A DNA stretch of 64,000 nucleotides, taken from contig NZ_OBDO01000001.1 in NCBI RefSeq assembly GCF_900215145.1, forward strand, positions 1,105,080-1,169,079, given 5' to 3'. Each line of letters starts with the position of its first letter. Within the stretch, counting starts at the first letter, position 1. This document shows, piece after piece, positions 17,953-25,848 of this stretch. The notes below the pieces were generated by a model. That model made no database searches and was not told where the DNA came from. It saw only the letters and a program-made list of their open reading frames with translations. The DNA comes from Geodermatophilus sabuli (GTDB lineage: Bacteria; Actinomycetota; Actinomycetes; Mycobacteriales; Geodermatophilaceae). The translations under genes and the position numbers were made by a program.

Positions 17953-18810
17953 GTGTCATCGCCCCGACCCGAGTCCCAGCCCGCCCAGCAGCAGGACGTC
18001 CCCGGCACGCTGGGGGAGATGGACCCCAAGCCCGACCACGGGGAGGAGAGTTACCGCGGCTCCGGCCGTCTGACCGGGAAGGCCGCGGTCATCACCGGCG
18101 GCGACAGCGGCATCGGCCGTGCCGTCGCCATCGCCTTCGCCCGCGAGGGCGCCGACGTCCTCATCTCCTACCTGGACGAGCACGAGGACGCCGAGGACAC
18201 CAAGAAGTACGTCGAGGAGGCCGGCCGGAGGTGCGTGCTGGTGCCCGGTGACCTCGCCGACCGGGCGCACGCCAAGACGATCATCCCCAAGGCGATCGAG
18301 TCGTTCGGGCGGATCGACGTCCTGGTCAACAACGCCGCGTTCCAGATGAGCCACCCGACGCTGGAGGAGATCTCCGACGACGAGTGGGACCACACCGTCG
18401 CGCTCAACCTGTCGGCGATGTTCACCCTGTGCAAGGACGCCATCCCGCACATGCAGCCGGGCGCGTCGATCATCAACTCGTCGTCGGTCAACTCCGACGA
18501 GCCCAGCCCCCACCTGATCGCCTATGCCATGACCAAGGCCGGCATCGCCAACTTCACCGCGTCGCTGGCGCAGATGTACGCGGAGAAGGGCATCCGGGCC
18601 AACAGCGTCGCGCCCGGGCCGATCTGGACGCCGCTGATCCCGGCCACCATGGACGAGGAGAAGGTGGAGAGCTTCGGCCAGCAGGTGCCGATCGGCCGCC
18701 CCGGCCAGCCCGCCGAGCTCGCGCCGGTCTACGTGATGCTGGCCAGCGACGAGGCCTCGTACGTCTCCGGCGCCCGGGTGGCGGTCACCGGCGGCAAGCC
18801 CATCCTGTGA
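17953..18810 (+). CDS. SDR-family oxidoreductase (GsiB/YghA-like stress dehydrogenase type)
   Basis: 285 aa from a GTG with GGAGG eight bases upstream. About 40 extra N-terminal residues (DVPGTLGEMDPKPDHGEESYRGSGRLTGK) are typical of the glucose/general-stress dehydrogenase branch of SDRs (B. subtilis YdaD/GS39, E. coli YghA). NAD(P) site ITGGDSGIGRAV, NNAA, catalytic Ser in INSSSVNS and YAMTK. Divergent from the hydrolase/TetR unit across 151 bp; it might share the operator region. Confidence 0.9.
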   Translation: MSSPRPESQPAQQQDVPGTLGEMDPKPDHGEESYRGSGRLTGKAAVITGGDSGIGRAVAIAFAREGADVLISYLDEHEDAEDTKKYVEEAGRRCVLVPGDLADRAHAKTIIPKAIESFGRIDVLVNNAAFQMSHPTLEEISDDEWDHTVALNLSAMFTLCKDAIPHMQPGASIINSSSVNSDEPSPHLIAYAMTKAGIANFTASLAQMYAEKGIRANSVAPGPIWTPLIPATMDEEKVESFGQQVPIGRPGQPAELAPVYVMLASDEASYVSGARVAVTGGKPIL

Positions 18811-18848
18811 CCCCGCCGTCCGTCGACGACCGGGCGACCTGATCCCGG

Positions 18849-18886
18849 CGGGTCCTCCCTCACGGTCTGCGGTGAGGGAGGACCCG
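18849..18886 (+). terminator. Strong hairpin terminator after the SDR gene
   Basis: 15-bp perfect stem (18849-18863 with 18872-18886) and 8-base loop. No T-tract, but its place between two convergent genes suggests a bidirectional terminator. Confidence 0.75.
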
Positions 18887-18930
18887 ACACGGTCAGGTCA
18901 CCTGGTCACCGCGTGGGGAGGCCCGACCGC

Positions 18931-20034
18931 TCACGGCGCGACACGCACGGAACTCCACGTCAGGAGCCGCTCCAGCGGCCCCCGGCCGAGGAGCAGGCGC
19001 CACGTCGTGGCGAGGACGACGGTGACCGCCAGGTAGGCCACCCACGTCCGGTTGTCGACGTACTCCTCGGTGCCCGTGGCCCAGATCGCGACGATCTGGG
19101 CGCTGTACACCGTGAGCGCCATCGACCCGACCGACGCCACGGGGGAGGTCGCCGTGGGCAGCCGGTCGGCGACGACCAGGCACACCACGATGACGACCAG
19201 CGCGACACCGACCGAGCCGGTGATCTCGAACGTCGTGCCGCTGTGCGGCCTGGCGCCGGCCAACCAGGCCGGATCCCACCCGTCGGGACGCTCGGAGTAG
19301 GCGTCCGGATCCGCGAGCGCCCACGGTCCGGTCAGCCAGCCCCCGCTGTAGCCGAGGACGGCCAGGCCCGCGCCCGCGGTGGCCAGCCGGGCCCGGACCT
19401 GCCCGGAGCCGAGGTCGCAGCGCCCCACGGCGAGCCCGACCAGGATGAACGTCCACCAGATCAGCGCCGGGTAGGCGCCGGTCACGGCCAGGGAGACGAA
19501 CGGCGCTTCCGAGGCGCCGGTGGTGTCCAGGTACTGGGCGAGCAGGAGGTCGACCGGCGGCGTCAGCACCGCCAGCACGCCCGCCATGACGAGCAGCCGC
19601 CGAGGCGGCCACCGCAGGAACGGCAGGGCGAGGACGAACAGGACGGCGTACACGCCGAGGATGACGTCGATGTCCGTGCCGAGCGCCTCGAGCGCGCCGC
19701 CGATCGCGAACACCCAGGCCGCCCGGACGAGCAGGCGCGTCCGGGCGCGCGCCAGCTCTCCGCCGGTCAGGGGGACGGTGCGCCCGGACAGCAGCGCCAT
19801 CGACACGCCGGCGAGGATCGCGAACAGGATGGAGGACCGGCCGTTGACGATCCCGAGCCACGTGGCCGGCTCGGTTGCCACGTCGGGCGCGACCGCCCCG
19901 ACGTGGGCGCCGAGCATGCCGAACACCGCGAGAGCGCGGGCCACGTCGAGGCCGATGATCCGGGGGGCCCGGTTCGGCCGGCGCGGCTGGACCGGCGTCG
20001 GCTGGACCCGGCCGGGGATGACGGCGGTCTCCAT
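18931..20034 (-). CDS. DUF418/DUF1624-type polytopic membrane protein
   Basis: 367 aa with about 9-10 membrane segments. It opens with RIIGLDVARALAVFGMLGAHVG, the signature of the DUF1624/acyltransferase-3-like superfamily, and ends TWRLLLGRGPLERLLTW, as in DUF418 proteins. Function unknown in this family; transfer of acyl groups across the membrane has been proposed for relatives. Start ATG 20034: TACCGT lies eight bases upstream with no ribosome site, so probably leaderless. An ATG at 20067 is possible. Confidence 0.75.
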   Translation of the reverse strand: METAVIPGRVQPTPVQPRRPNRAPRIIGLDVARALAVFGMLGAHVGAVAPDVATEPATWLGIVNGRSSILFAILAGVSMALLSGRTVPLTGGELARARTRLLVRAAWVFAIGGALEALGTDIDVILGVYAVLFVLALPFLRWPPRRLLVMAGVLAVLTPPVDLLLAQYLDTTGASEAPFVSLAVTGAYPALIWWTFILVGLAVGRCDLGSGQVRARLATAGAGLAVLGYSGGWLTGPWALADPDAYSERPDGWDPAWLAGARPHSGTTFEITGSVGVALVVIVVCLVVADRLPTATSPVASVGSMALTVYSAQIVAIWATGTEEYVDNRTWVAYLAVTVVLATTWRLLLGRGPLERLLTWSSVRVAP

Positions 20035-20177
20035 GCCGGTGAACGGTAGGCACTCCGCGGGCGTCATCGACGATCTTGGCCGAACTCTTGCCGCGCTTTT
20101 ACGATCCTCTGACCTGGCGTTCCGGGGTCGGCCGCTCACCCGGCATGGCGGCCGTGGCCGTCGGGTACCACCGGGGC

Positions 20178-20348
20178 ATGAGTGCCGAGGACAAGATCAG
20201 GAACAAGATCGACGAGACCGCCGGCAAGGCCAAGGAGGCCGCGGGCCGTGCCGCTGACGACCCCGGCCTCGAGGCCGAGGGCAGGAGGGAGCAGACCGCG
20301 AGCAACCTCAAGCAGGCCGGCGAGAAGGTGAAGGACGCCTTCAAGTAG
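20178..20348 (+). CDS. CsbD-family stress protein
   Basis: 56 aa, MSAEDKIRNKIDETAGKAKEAAGRA..., highly charged and without hydrophobic core, as in CsbD-like general stress proteins. Its end overlaps the end of mmuM by eight bases. Molecular function not known for the family. Confidence 0.9.
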   Translation: MSAEDKIRNKIDETAGKAKEAAGRAADDPGLEAEGRREQTASNLKQAGEKVKDAFK

Positions 20349-21264
20349 GCCACGCACCTGCGCTGTCCAGGGCTCGGGCGATCGCGCGGATCTGGTCGGT
20401 GGACACCCGGCAGCAGCCGCCGACCAGCCGGGCGCCGGCGTCCACCCAGGCCGCCACGTCGCCGCTGGGGACGCCGGCGGCGCCGGTCCAGCGGCGGCCG
20501 ACGGCGTCCCAGCCCTCGCCGCTGTTCGGATAGGCGACCAGGGGCTTGCCGGCGGCGGCCGCGGCGGCCAGGGACGGCCCGACGGCGGACGGCGCGGTGC
20601 AGTTGACGCCGACCGCGACCACGGCGGCCACGCCCGCGGCGAGGGCGAACACCGACTCGGCCCGCTCGCCCCGGCGGGTGCGGACGACGCCGTCGCCGTC
20701 GACCACCGTGGTGAGCGACAGCCACACCGGCACCCCCAGGGCGTCGGCCTCCGCGACCAGCGCCTCGGCCTCCACGGCCGCGGGCACCGTCTCACAGGCC
20801 AGGACGTCGGCGCCGGCCCCGGCCAGCAGCTCCATCCGCGGCCGGTGGAACGCCCGCAGCCCGGCAACGGTCAGCGCGTCGCCGTAGGCGCCGGTGTACT
20901 CCGACCCGTCGGCCAGGACCGCTCCGTACGGGCCGACCGACCCGGCGATCCACGCCTCGGGCGCGCCCCGGCGGGCCAGCTCCACAGACCGGGTGATGAG
21001 CGCCCGCGCCTCGGCGGCCGGCACCCCGGCCGCGGCGAACCCCTCGACCGAGGCCTGGTAGCTGGCCGTCGTCGCCACCTGGGCACCGGCCGCGGCGAAG
21101 GCGGCGTGCGCGGCGACCACCGCGCCGGGGTCGTCACGCAGCAGCCGGGCCGACCACAGGCCCGAGGACAGGTCGTGCCCCTGCGCCTCCAGTCGGGTGG
21201 CCAGCCCGCCGTCGAGCACCACCGGGCCGGCGGCCAGCGCCGCGCGCAGGGACTGTCCGGGCAT
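20341..21264 (-). CDS. mmuM: Homocysteine S-methyltransferase
   Basis: 307 aa. [28 protein letters not shown] is the conserved opening of MmuM-type enzymes. Zinc ligands are visible as the cysteine in VGVNCTAP and the CC pair in LVGGCCRV. The enzyme transfers a methyl group from S-methylmethionine (or S-adenosylmethionine) to homocysteine, making methionine. Start ATG 21264 lies only 31 bp from the divergent yidD start, so both promoters overlap the genes. Confidence 0.92.
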   Translation of the reverse strand: MPGQSLRAALAAGPVVLDGGLATRLEAQGHDLSSGLWSARLLRDDPGAVVAAHAAFAAAGAQVATTASYQASVEGFAAAGVPAAEARALITRSVELARRGAPEAWIAGSVGPYGAVLADGSEYTGAYGDALTVAGLRAFHRPRMELLAGAGADVLACETVPAAVEAEALVAEADALGVPVWLSLTTVVDGDGVVRTRRGERAESVFALAAGVAAVVAVGVNCTAPSAVGPSLAAAAAAGKPLVAYPNSGEGWDAVGRRWTGAAGVPSGDVAAWVDAGARLVGGCCRVSTDQIRAIARALDSAGAWPT

Positions 21265-21295
21265 GGTGCCGATCCTCCCGCGGTACTGGGGGACC

Positions 21296-21850
21296 ATGGT
21301 CTTCATCTGGAGCAGCGGCCGGGGCCCGCGACGGCGCCCGCAGCGCGGGTACCGCGGCATGGGCTCGGGCTACGGCCCCGGGTACGGGCGCGGCTACGGC
21401 CCCGCGTACGGGCGGCGCGGTTCCGGCCCGCCGCCCGGCTACGGCCCCGGGTACGGGCGCGGCTACGGCCGCGGGTACCGCGGCGGCCACGACTCCTGCC
21501 TGCGCGACCTGCTGTTCCTCAACACCGGCTGCTGCCTGGCCAACGCCATCGGCTGCGGCATCGACGGGCTGTTCCTCGTGCCGACGACCGTGCGGCACGT
21601 GCACGCGGCCGGCACCGGACGGCGCGGCACGGCGCTCCGGGACCGCCTGGTCGCCGCCGTCCGCGTCTACCAGCGGGAGATCAGCCCGAAGCGGCCGCCG
21701 TCGTGCCGGTTCGAGCCGACCTGCTCGACCTACGCCGTCGAGGCGCTGGAGCAGCACGGCGCCGGCCGCGGGTCGTGGCTCACGCTGCGCCGGCTGCTGC
21801 GGTGCCGCCCCGGCGTGTCCGGCGGCGCGGACCCGGTGCCGGCCGCCTGA
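21296..21850 (+). CDS. yidD: YidD-type membrane insertion factor with extra Gly/Tyr-rich N-terminus
   Basis: 184 aa. Residues about 113-182 are a normal YidD domain ([28 protein letters not shown]...RRLLRCRP), which helps YidC insert membrane proteins and usually stands alone (about 70-110 aa). Ahead of it are about 45 residues of [12 protein letters not shown] repeats and a cysteine-rich hydrophobic stretch ([27 protein letters not shown]). No rpmH/rnpA/yidC neighbours here, so this is not the usual oriC-linked copy and may have a different role. Confidence 0.82.
   Translation: MVFIWSSGRGPRRRPQRGYRGMGSGYGPGYGRGYGPAYGRRGSGPPPGYGPGYGRGYGRGYRGGHDSCLRDLLFLNTGCCLANAIGCGIDGLFLVPTTVRHVHAAGTGRRGTALRDRLVAAVRVYQREISPKRPPSCRFEPTCSTYAVEALEQHGAGRGSWLTLRRLLRCRPGVSGGADPVPAA
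21368..21484 (+). repeat. 24-bp coding repeats (GYGPGYGR units)
   Basis: Units at 21368-21391, 21392-21415, 21437-21460 and a degenerate one at 21461-21484; the first and third are identical. They encode the Gly/Tyr/Arg-rich N-terminus of the YidD protein. Confidence 0.9.
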
Positions 21851-21919
21851 TCGTCAGTCCCGGAGGTGGTCGCCGGGGCGGTGCCCTCCGCCGCGCGCCG
21901 GATCGGCCAGACTGACCCC

Positions 21920-22360
21920 GTGCCGGCCGCCGACGACGCCTCCGGTGACCTCCCGGTCACCGGCTCCCTCGTCGTCCCCGCGGGCGCGCTGGGCTGGCGG
22001 TTCTCGCGGTCGTCGGGTCCCGGCGGGCAGGGGGTCAACACCGCGGACTCGCGGGTGGAGCTCTCGGTGGCCCCGCTGGAGCTGGCCGGGCTGAGCGAGA
22101 CCCAGCGGCAGCGGCTCACCGCGCGGCTGGGCGACCGGCTGGTGGACGGCGTCGTGACCGTGGTCGCCAGCGAGCACCGCCAGCAGCTGCGCAACCGGCA
22201 GGCCGCCCGCGAGCGGATGGCCGCGGTGCTGCGCGCCGCGCTCGCCCCGCCACCGCCGGCCCGGCGGCGCACCAAGCCCACCCGGGGCTCCCAGGAGCGG
22301 CGCATCCAGGCCAAGAAGCAGCGCGGGGAGCTCAAGAAGCAGCGCCGCCGGTTCGACTAG
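21920..22360 (+). CDS. arfB: ArfB-like ribosome rescue peptidyl-tRNA hydrolase
   Basis: 146 aa. The release-factor GGQ motif ([11 protein letters not shown], residues 35-37) and a basic C-terminal tail ([30 protein letters not shown]) that enters the mRNA channel are both present. ArfB frees peptides from ribosomes stalled without a stop codon. The GTG at 21920 gives the usual length; the GTG at 21866 would add 18 unlike residues. Shares CTAG with the stop of the convergent sigma factor gene. Confidence 0.9.
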   Translation: MPAADDASGDLPVTGSLVVPAGALGWRFSRSSGPGGQGVNTADSRVELSVAPLELAGLSETQRQRLTARLGDRLVDGVVTVVASEHRQQLRNRQAARERMAAVLRAALAPPPPARRRTKPTRGSQERRIQAKKQRGELKKQRRRFD

Positions 22361-23586
22361 GAACCCGTTCCTCCCAGCTCCGCTCGCCGCCGCTCGAGGA
22401 ACGCCCGCTCGGCGGCGTTGCCGGCCAGCGCGACGGCCGCGGCGTAGGCGGCGTCGGCCTCCACCGTCCGCCCCAGCCGCCGGAGCAGGTCGGCGCGCAC
22501 GGCGGGCAGCAGGTGCGAGTGCGGCAGGTGCAGGGCGTCGACCTCGGCCAGTGCCGCCGCCGGCCCCAGCACCTCGGCCACCGCCACGGCGCGGTTGAGC
22601 GCCACGACGGGCGAGGGGGTCATCGCCAGCAGTTGGTCGTACAGGGCCAGCACCTGCCGCCAGTCGGTGTCCGCGGCCGTGGGGGCGTCGCTGTGCACCG
22701 CCTGGATCGCCGCCTGCACCTGGTACGGGCCGGGCGCGTTCCGCCGCAGGCAGCGCCGCACCAGCGCCTGGCCCTCGGCGACCATCGCGGCGTCCCAGAG
22801 CCGGCGGTCCTGCTCGGGCAGCGGCACCAGGCCGCCGTCCGGGCCGGTCCGCGCCGCACGCCGGGACTCGACGAGCAGCACCAGCGCCAGCAGGCCGAGC
22901 GCCTCGGGCTCGTCGGGCACCAGCTCGGTGAGCTCCCGGGCCAGCCGGATGGCCTCCGCGGACAGGTCGGCCCGCGCCAGGGAGTCCCCGGAGGTCGCGG
23001 TGTGCCCCTCGGTGGCGATCAGCGCGATCACCGCCAGGACGCCGCGCAGCCGCTCGGGCAGGTCGGCCGCGGCCGGCACCCGGTAGGGGATCCGCGCGTC
23101 CCGGATCTTCCGCTTGGCCCGCACCAGCCGCTGGGCCATCGTCGCCTCGGGCACGAGGAAGGCACGGGCGATCTCCGCCGTGGTGAGCCCGCCGACCAGC
23201 CGCAGCGTCAGCGCCACCCGCGCGGCGGGGGCCAGGGCGGGGTGGCAGCAGGTGAAAAGCATGCGCAGCCGGTCGTCGCGCACGGCGCCCTCCTCGGGTG
23301 GCGGGCCGGGGTCGTGCAGGAGAGCCGCGGCGCGGTGCCGGTCGTCCCGGGTGGACTCGCGCCGGAGCCGGTCGATCGCCCGGTTGCGGGCGGTGGTGAC
23401 GATCCAGCCGGCCGGGCTGGGTGGCACGCCCTCGGCCGGCCAGCGCGCGACGGCGGTGGTGAAGGCGTCCTGCACCGCCTCCTCGGCGGCGTCGATGTCG
23501 CCGAGGAGGCGGGTCAGGACGGCGACCGCGCGGCCGTGGGACTCGCGGAACACCCGCTCGACCTGCGCGGTGGACGGGTCGGTCAC
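22357..23586 (-). CDS. ECF sigma factor with C-terminal TPR-like extension (ECF42 type)
   Basis: 409 aa, GTG start. Sigma region 2 ([43 protein letters not shown]), region 4 ([33 protein letters not shown]), then the long helical SnoaL-free extension (DUF6596-like, [38 protein letters not shown]) typical of ECF42. Such sigma factors have no classical anti-sigma and are linked with DGPF/YCII genes, as here, seven bases upstream. Confidence 0.92.
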   Translation of the reverse strand: MTDPSTAQVERVFRESHGRAVAVLTRLLGDIDAAEEAVQDAFTTAVARWPAEGVPPSPAGWIVTTARNRAIDRLRRESTRDDRHRAAALLHDPGPPPEEGAVRDDRLRMLFTCCHPALAPAARVALTLRLVGGLTTAEIARAFLVPEATMAQRLVRAKRKIRDARIPYRVPAAADLPERLRGVLAVIALIATEGHTATSGDSLARADLSAEAIRLARELTELVPDEPEALGLLALVLLVESRRAARTGPDGGLVPLPEQDRRLWDAAMVAEGQALVRRCLRRNAPGPYQVQAAIQAVHSDAPTAADTDWRQVLALYDQLLAMTPSPVVALNRAVAVAEVLGPAAALAEVDALHLPHSHLLPAVRADLLRRLGRTVEADAAYAAAVALAGNAAERAFLERRRAELGGTGS

Positions 23587-23593
23587 GACCGGG

Positions 23594-23947
23594 TCAGCAG
23601 CTCGGGCCGCCCTGCAGCGGCCGCACCTCGATCGGCAGGGTGATCGCCCGGGCGAGCTTGCGGCCCCACTCGAGCGCGGCGTCGAGGTCCGGCGCCTCGA
23701 CGACGGTGAACCCGCCGACGTGCTCCTTGGCCTCCACGTACGGGCCGTCGGTCAGCAGCACGTCCTCGCCCTCGGCCCGGAGCACCGTCGCGGTCTCCGG
23801 CGGGTGCAGGCCGCCGGCGAAGACCCACGCGCCCGCCTCCCGCATCTCGCGGTTGACCGTGTCCAGGTCGCGCATGATCGGCTCCAGGAACTCCGGCGGC
23901 GGCGCCTCGCCGTCGGGCTGGTAGATCGTGAGCAGGTACTGCGCCAT
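23594..23947 (-). CDS. YCII/DGPF-domain protein
   Basis: 117 aa, [14 protein letters not shown]..., with [29 protein letters not shown], the diagnostic DGPF motif. Strong ribosome site (GAGGAGG). Genes of this family precede ECF42 sigma genes and are thought to work with or be targets of them. Co-transcribed with the sigma gene. Confidence 0.92.
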   Translation of the reverse strand: MAQYLLTIYQPDGEAPPPEFLEPIMRDLDTVNREMREAGAWVFAGGLHPPETATVLRAEGEDVLLTDGPYVEAKEHVGGFTVVEAPDLDAALEWGRKLARAITLPIEVRPLQGGPSC

Positions 23948-24027
23948 CGTCGTCCTCCTCGGGTCGGCGGCCGGTCCCTCGCCGGCCGCTCACCCCCTGT
24001 ACGAACGGAGTCGCGCCGGATCGACAC

Positions 24028-24669
24028 TCAGGCGGGAACGGGTGTGCGCACCAGCAGCCAGAGCGGCAGCTCGTCGTCGGCGGTGTGCATGGCCCGGTCG
24101 ACCTCGAAGCCGGAGGCGCGGAGGAACCGGGCGGCGGCCCAGGTGTGGACGGCGGCCGCGGCGAGCACGCCGTCGGCGTCGCAGCGGTCCAGCACCGGCC
24201 GGAGGAGGGCGGTGGCCATGCCGCGCCGCCGGCTGCTGGGCCGGGTGCCGAGGTGGGCCAGCCACCATTGCGGCTGCGCCGGGCGGGCGGCATCGACCAG
24301 CTCGCGGGTGCGCGCGACGCGGGCGGCGTGCGGGCCGGCCAGGTACGGCAGCTCGCGGGCCAGGGCGGCCGAGACGTCGGCCGGCAGCGGAGCCGTGCCG
24401 GGGGCGCCGGGCGGGGCCGCCCAGGTGGCGACCGCGGTGACGTCCTCGGTGACCCAGCCGGTCCCGGTGGCCACCGCGCGGTGCCCGGCGTCGAGTTCGT
24501 GCAGCCGGGTCAGCCGCTGCATGCGGCCGTCCTCCGGCAGCGCCCAGCGGGTCCACCGGGAGTCGGCCAGCGCGACGGTGAGCGTCGCGGCGATCCGGGG
24601 GACGTCGCGCTGCTCGGCGGGGCGGACCGACGGGGTGCCGAGGTGGACGGAGGCCGCGGGATCGCTCAC
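24028..24669 (-). CDS. GNAT N-acetyltransferase
   Basis: 213 aa, GTG start. Acetyl-CoA-binding motif A: LGTRPSSRRRGMATALLRPVLDRCDADG; motif B: FLRASGFEVDRAM. Substrate unknown. Stands between the ECF42 unit and an esterase gene. Confidence 0.85.
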   Translation of the reverse strand: MSDPAASVHLGTPSVRPAEQRDVPRIAATLTVALADSRWTRWALPEDGRMQRLTRLHELDAGHRAVATGTGWVTEDVTAVATWAAPPGAPGTAPLPADVSAALARELPYLAGPHAARVARTRELVDAARPAQPQWWLAHLGTRPSSRRRGMATALLRPVLDRCDADGVLAAAAVHTWAAARFLRASGFEVDRAMHTADDELPLWLLVRTPVPA

Positions 24670-24734
24670 CCGGCCATCCCACCACCCCGCGGGCCGGGAG
24701 GCCGACGCGGTGCGCGCCGGCCTCCCGGGGCGGG

Positions 24735-25664
24735 TCAGCCCAGCGCCGCCTTGATCTCGCGGGCGAGGTCCTCGACCAGGACGCCGTACCGGTCGCACAT
24801 GGCGCACAGCCAGAACAGGCCGTGGATCTGCCCGTCGTAGCGCTTGACGGTGGCCTGGCCGCCGGCCTTCTGCAGCAACTCGCCGTACCGCTCGCCGTCG
24901 TCGCGCAGCGGGTCGAACTCCATCGTGGCGATGAACGCCGGCGGCAGGCCGGAGAGGTCCCCGGCGCGGGCGGGGGAGGCGTAGGGCTCGCCGCGCCGGC
25001 TCTCGTCCGGGATGTAGTGGTCGCGGAACCAGCGCATCGACGCGGCGGTGAGCAGGTAGCCCTCGCCGTTGTCGCGGTAGGACTCCGTGTCCATGGACTG
25101 CAGGTCGGTGGCGGGGTAGATCAGCGCCTGGAGCGCGATCTCGGGGCCACCGCGGTCCCGCGCCATCAGGGCGACGACGGCGGCCAGGTTGCCGCCGGCG
25201 CTGTCCCCGGCCACGACGATCCCAGCCGGCTCCGTGCCCAGCTCGCCCAGGTGCTCGGCGACCCACGACGTCACCGCGTAGCAGTCCTCGGCCGCCGCCG
25301 GGTACGCCGACTCCGGCGCCAGCCGGTACTGCGCGGAGACGACCACGCAGCCGGTGGCGTCGGCCAGCGCCCGGCAGGGGGCGTCGACCACCTCGATGTT
25401 GCCGATCACCCAGCCGCCGCCGTGGAAGTAGACGATCGCACCGCGCGGCGAGCCGTGCGGCGTGTAGATGCGGACGGGCAGGGACCCGTCGGGCCCGGGG
25501 ACGGTGCGGTCGCCGACCGAGGCCACCTGCACGAGGTCGCCCTGCATCTCGCGGAAGGAGTTGGCCATGTCCCGCGCCTGCGACACCGACAGCTGTGACA
25601 TGTCTGGGGCGCCCTGCGCCTCCATGGCGGCGAGCAGGGCTTGGGCTTGCGGGTCCAGCGGCAT
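24735..25664 (-). CDS. HSL-family (family IV) alpha/beta esterase
   Basis: 309 aa. Oxyanion motif YFHGGGWVIG, nucleophile GDSAGGN, acid in MEFDPLRDDGE and histidine in DGQIHGLFWL: a complete hormone-sensitive-lipase-type triad. Such enzymes cleave short- to medium-chain esters. ATG 25664 has AGGAGAGG upstream. No operon partner. Confidence 0.9.
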   Translation of the reverse strand: MPLDPQAQALLAAMEAQGAPDMSQLSVSQARDMANSFREMQGDLVQVASVGDRTVPGPDGSLPVRIYTPHGSPRGAIVYFHGGGWVIGNIEVVDAPCRALADATGCVVVSAQYRLAPESAYPAAAEDCYAVTSWVAEHLGELGTEPAGIVVAGDSAGGNLAAVVALMARDRGGPEIALQALIYPATDLQSMDTESYRDNGEGYLLTAASMRWFRDHYIPDESRRGEPYASPARAGDLSGLPPAFIATMEFDPLRDDGERYGELLQKAGGQATVKRYDGQIHGLFWLCAMCDRYGVLVEDLAREIKAALG

Positions 25665-25848
25665 GGCCTCTCCTGACTGCGATGTCGGGTGCCGCGGCCC
25701 GGACTGGCCGCGACACGAGGCTTTGTAACGCACGTCACAGGTTGTTGGCCAGGCCGCACACCTCGTCACCGGGGCGTGTGAGGCCTCCGGAACCCAGGCT
25801 TGACGCCGGTGCCGCGGTCGGGAAACCGGCGTCGACGAGTCTCGTGCC

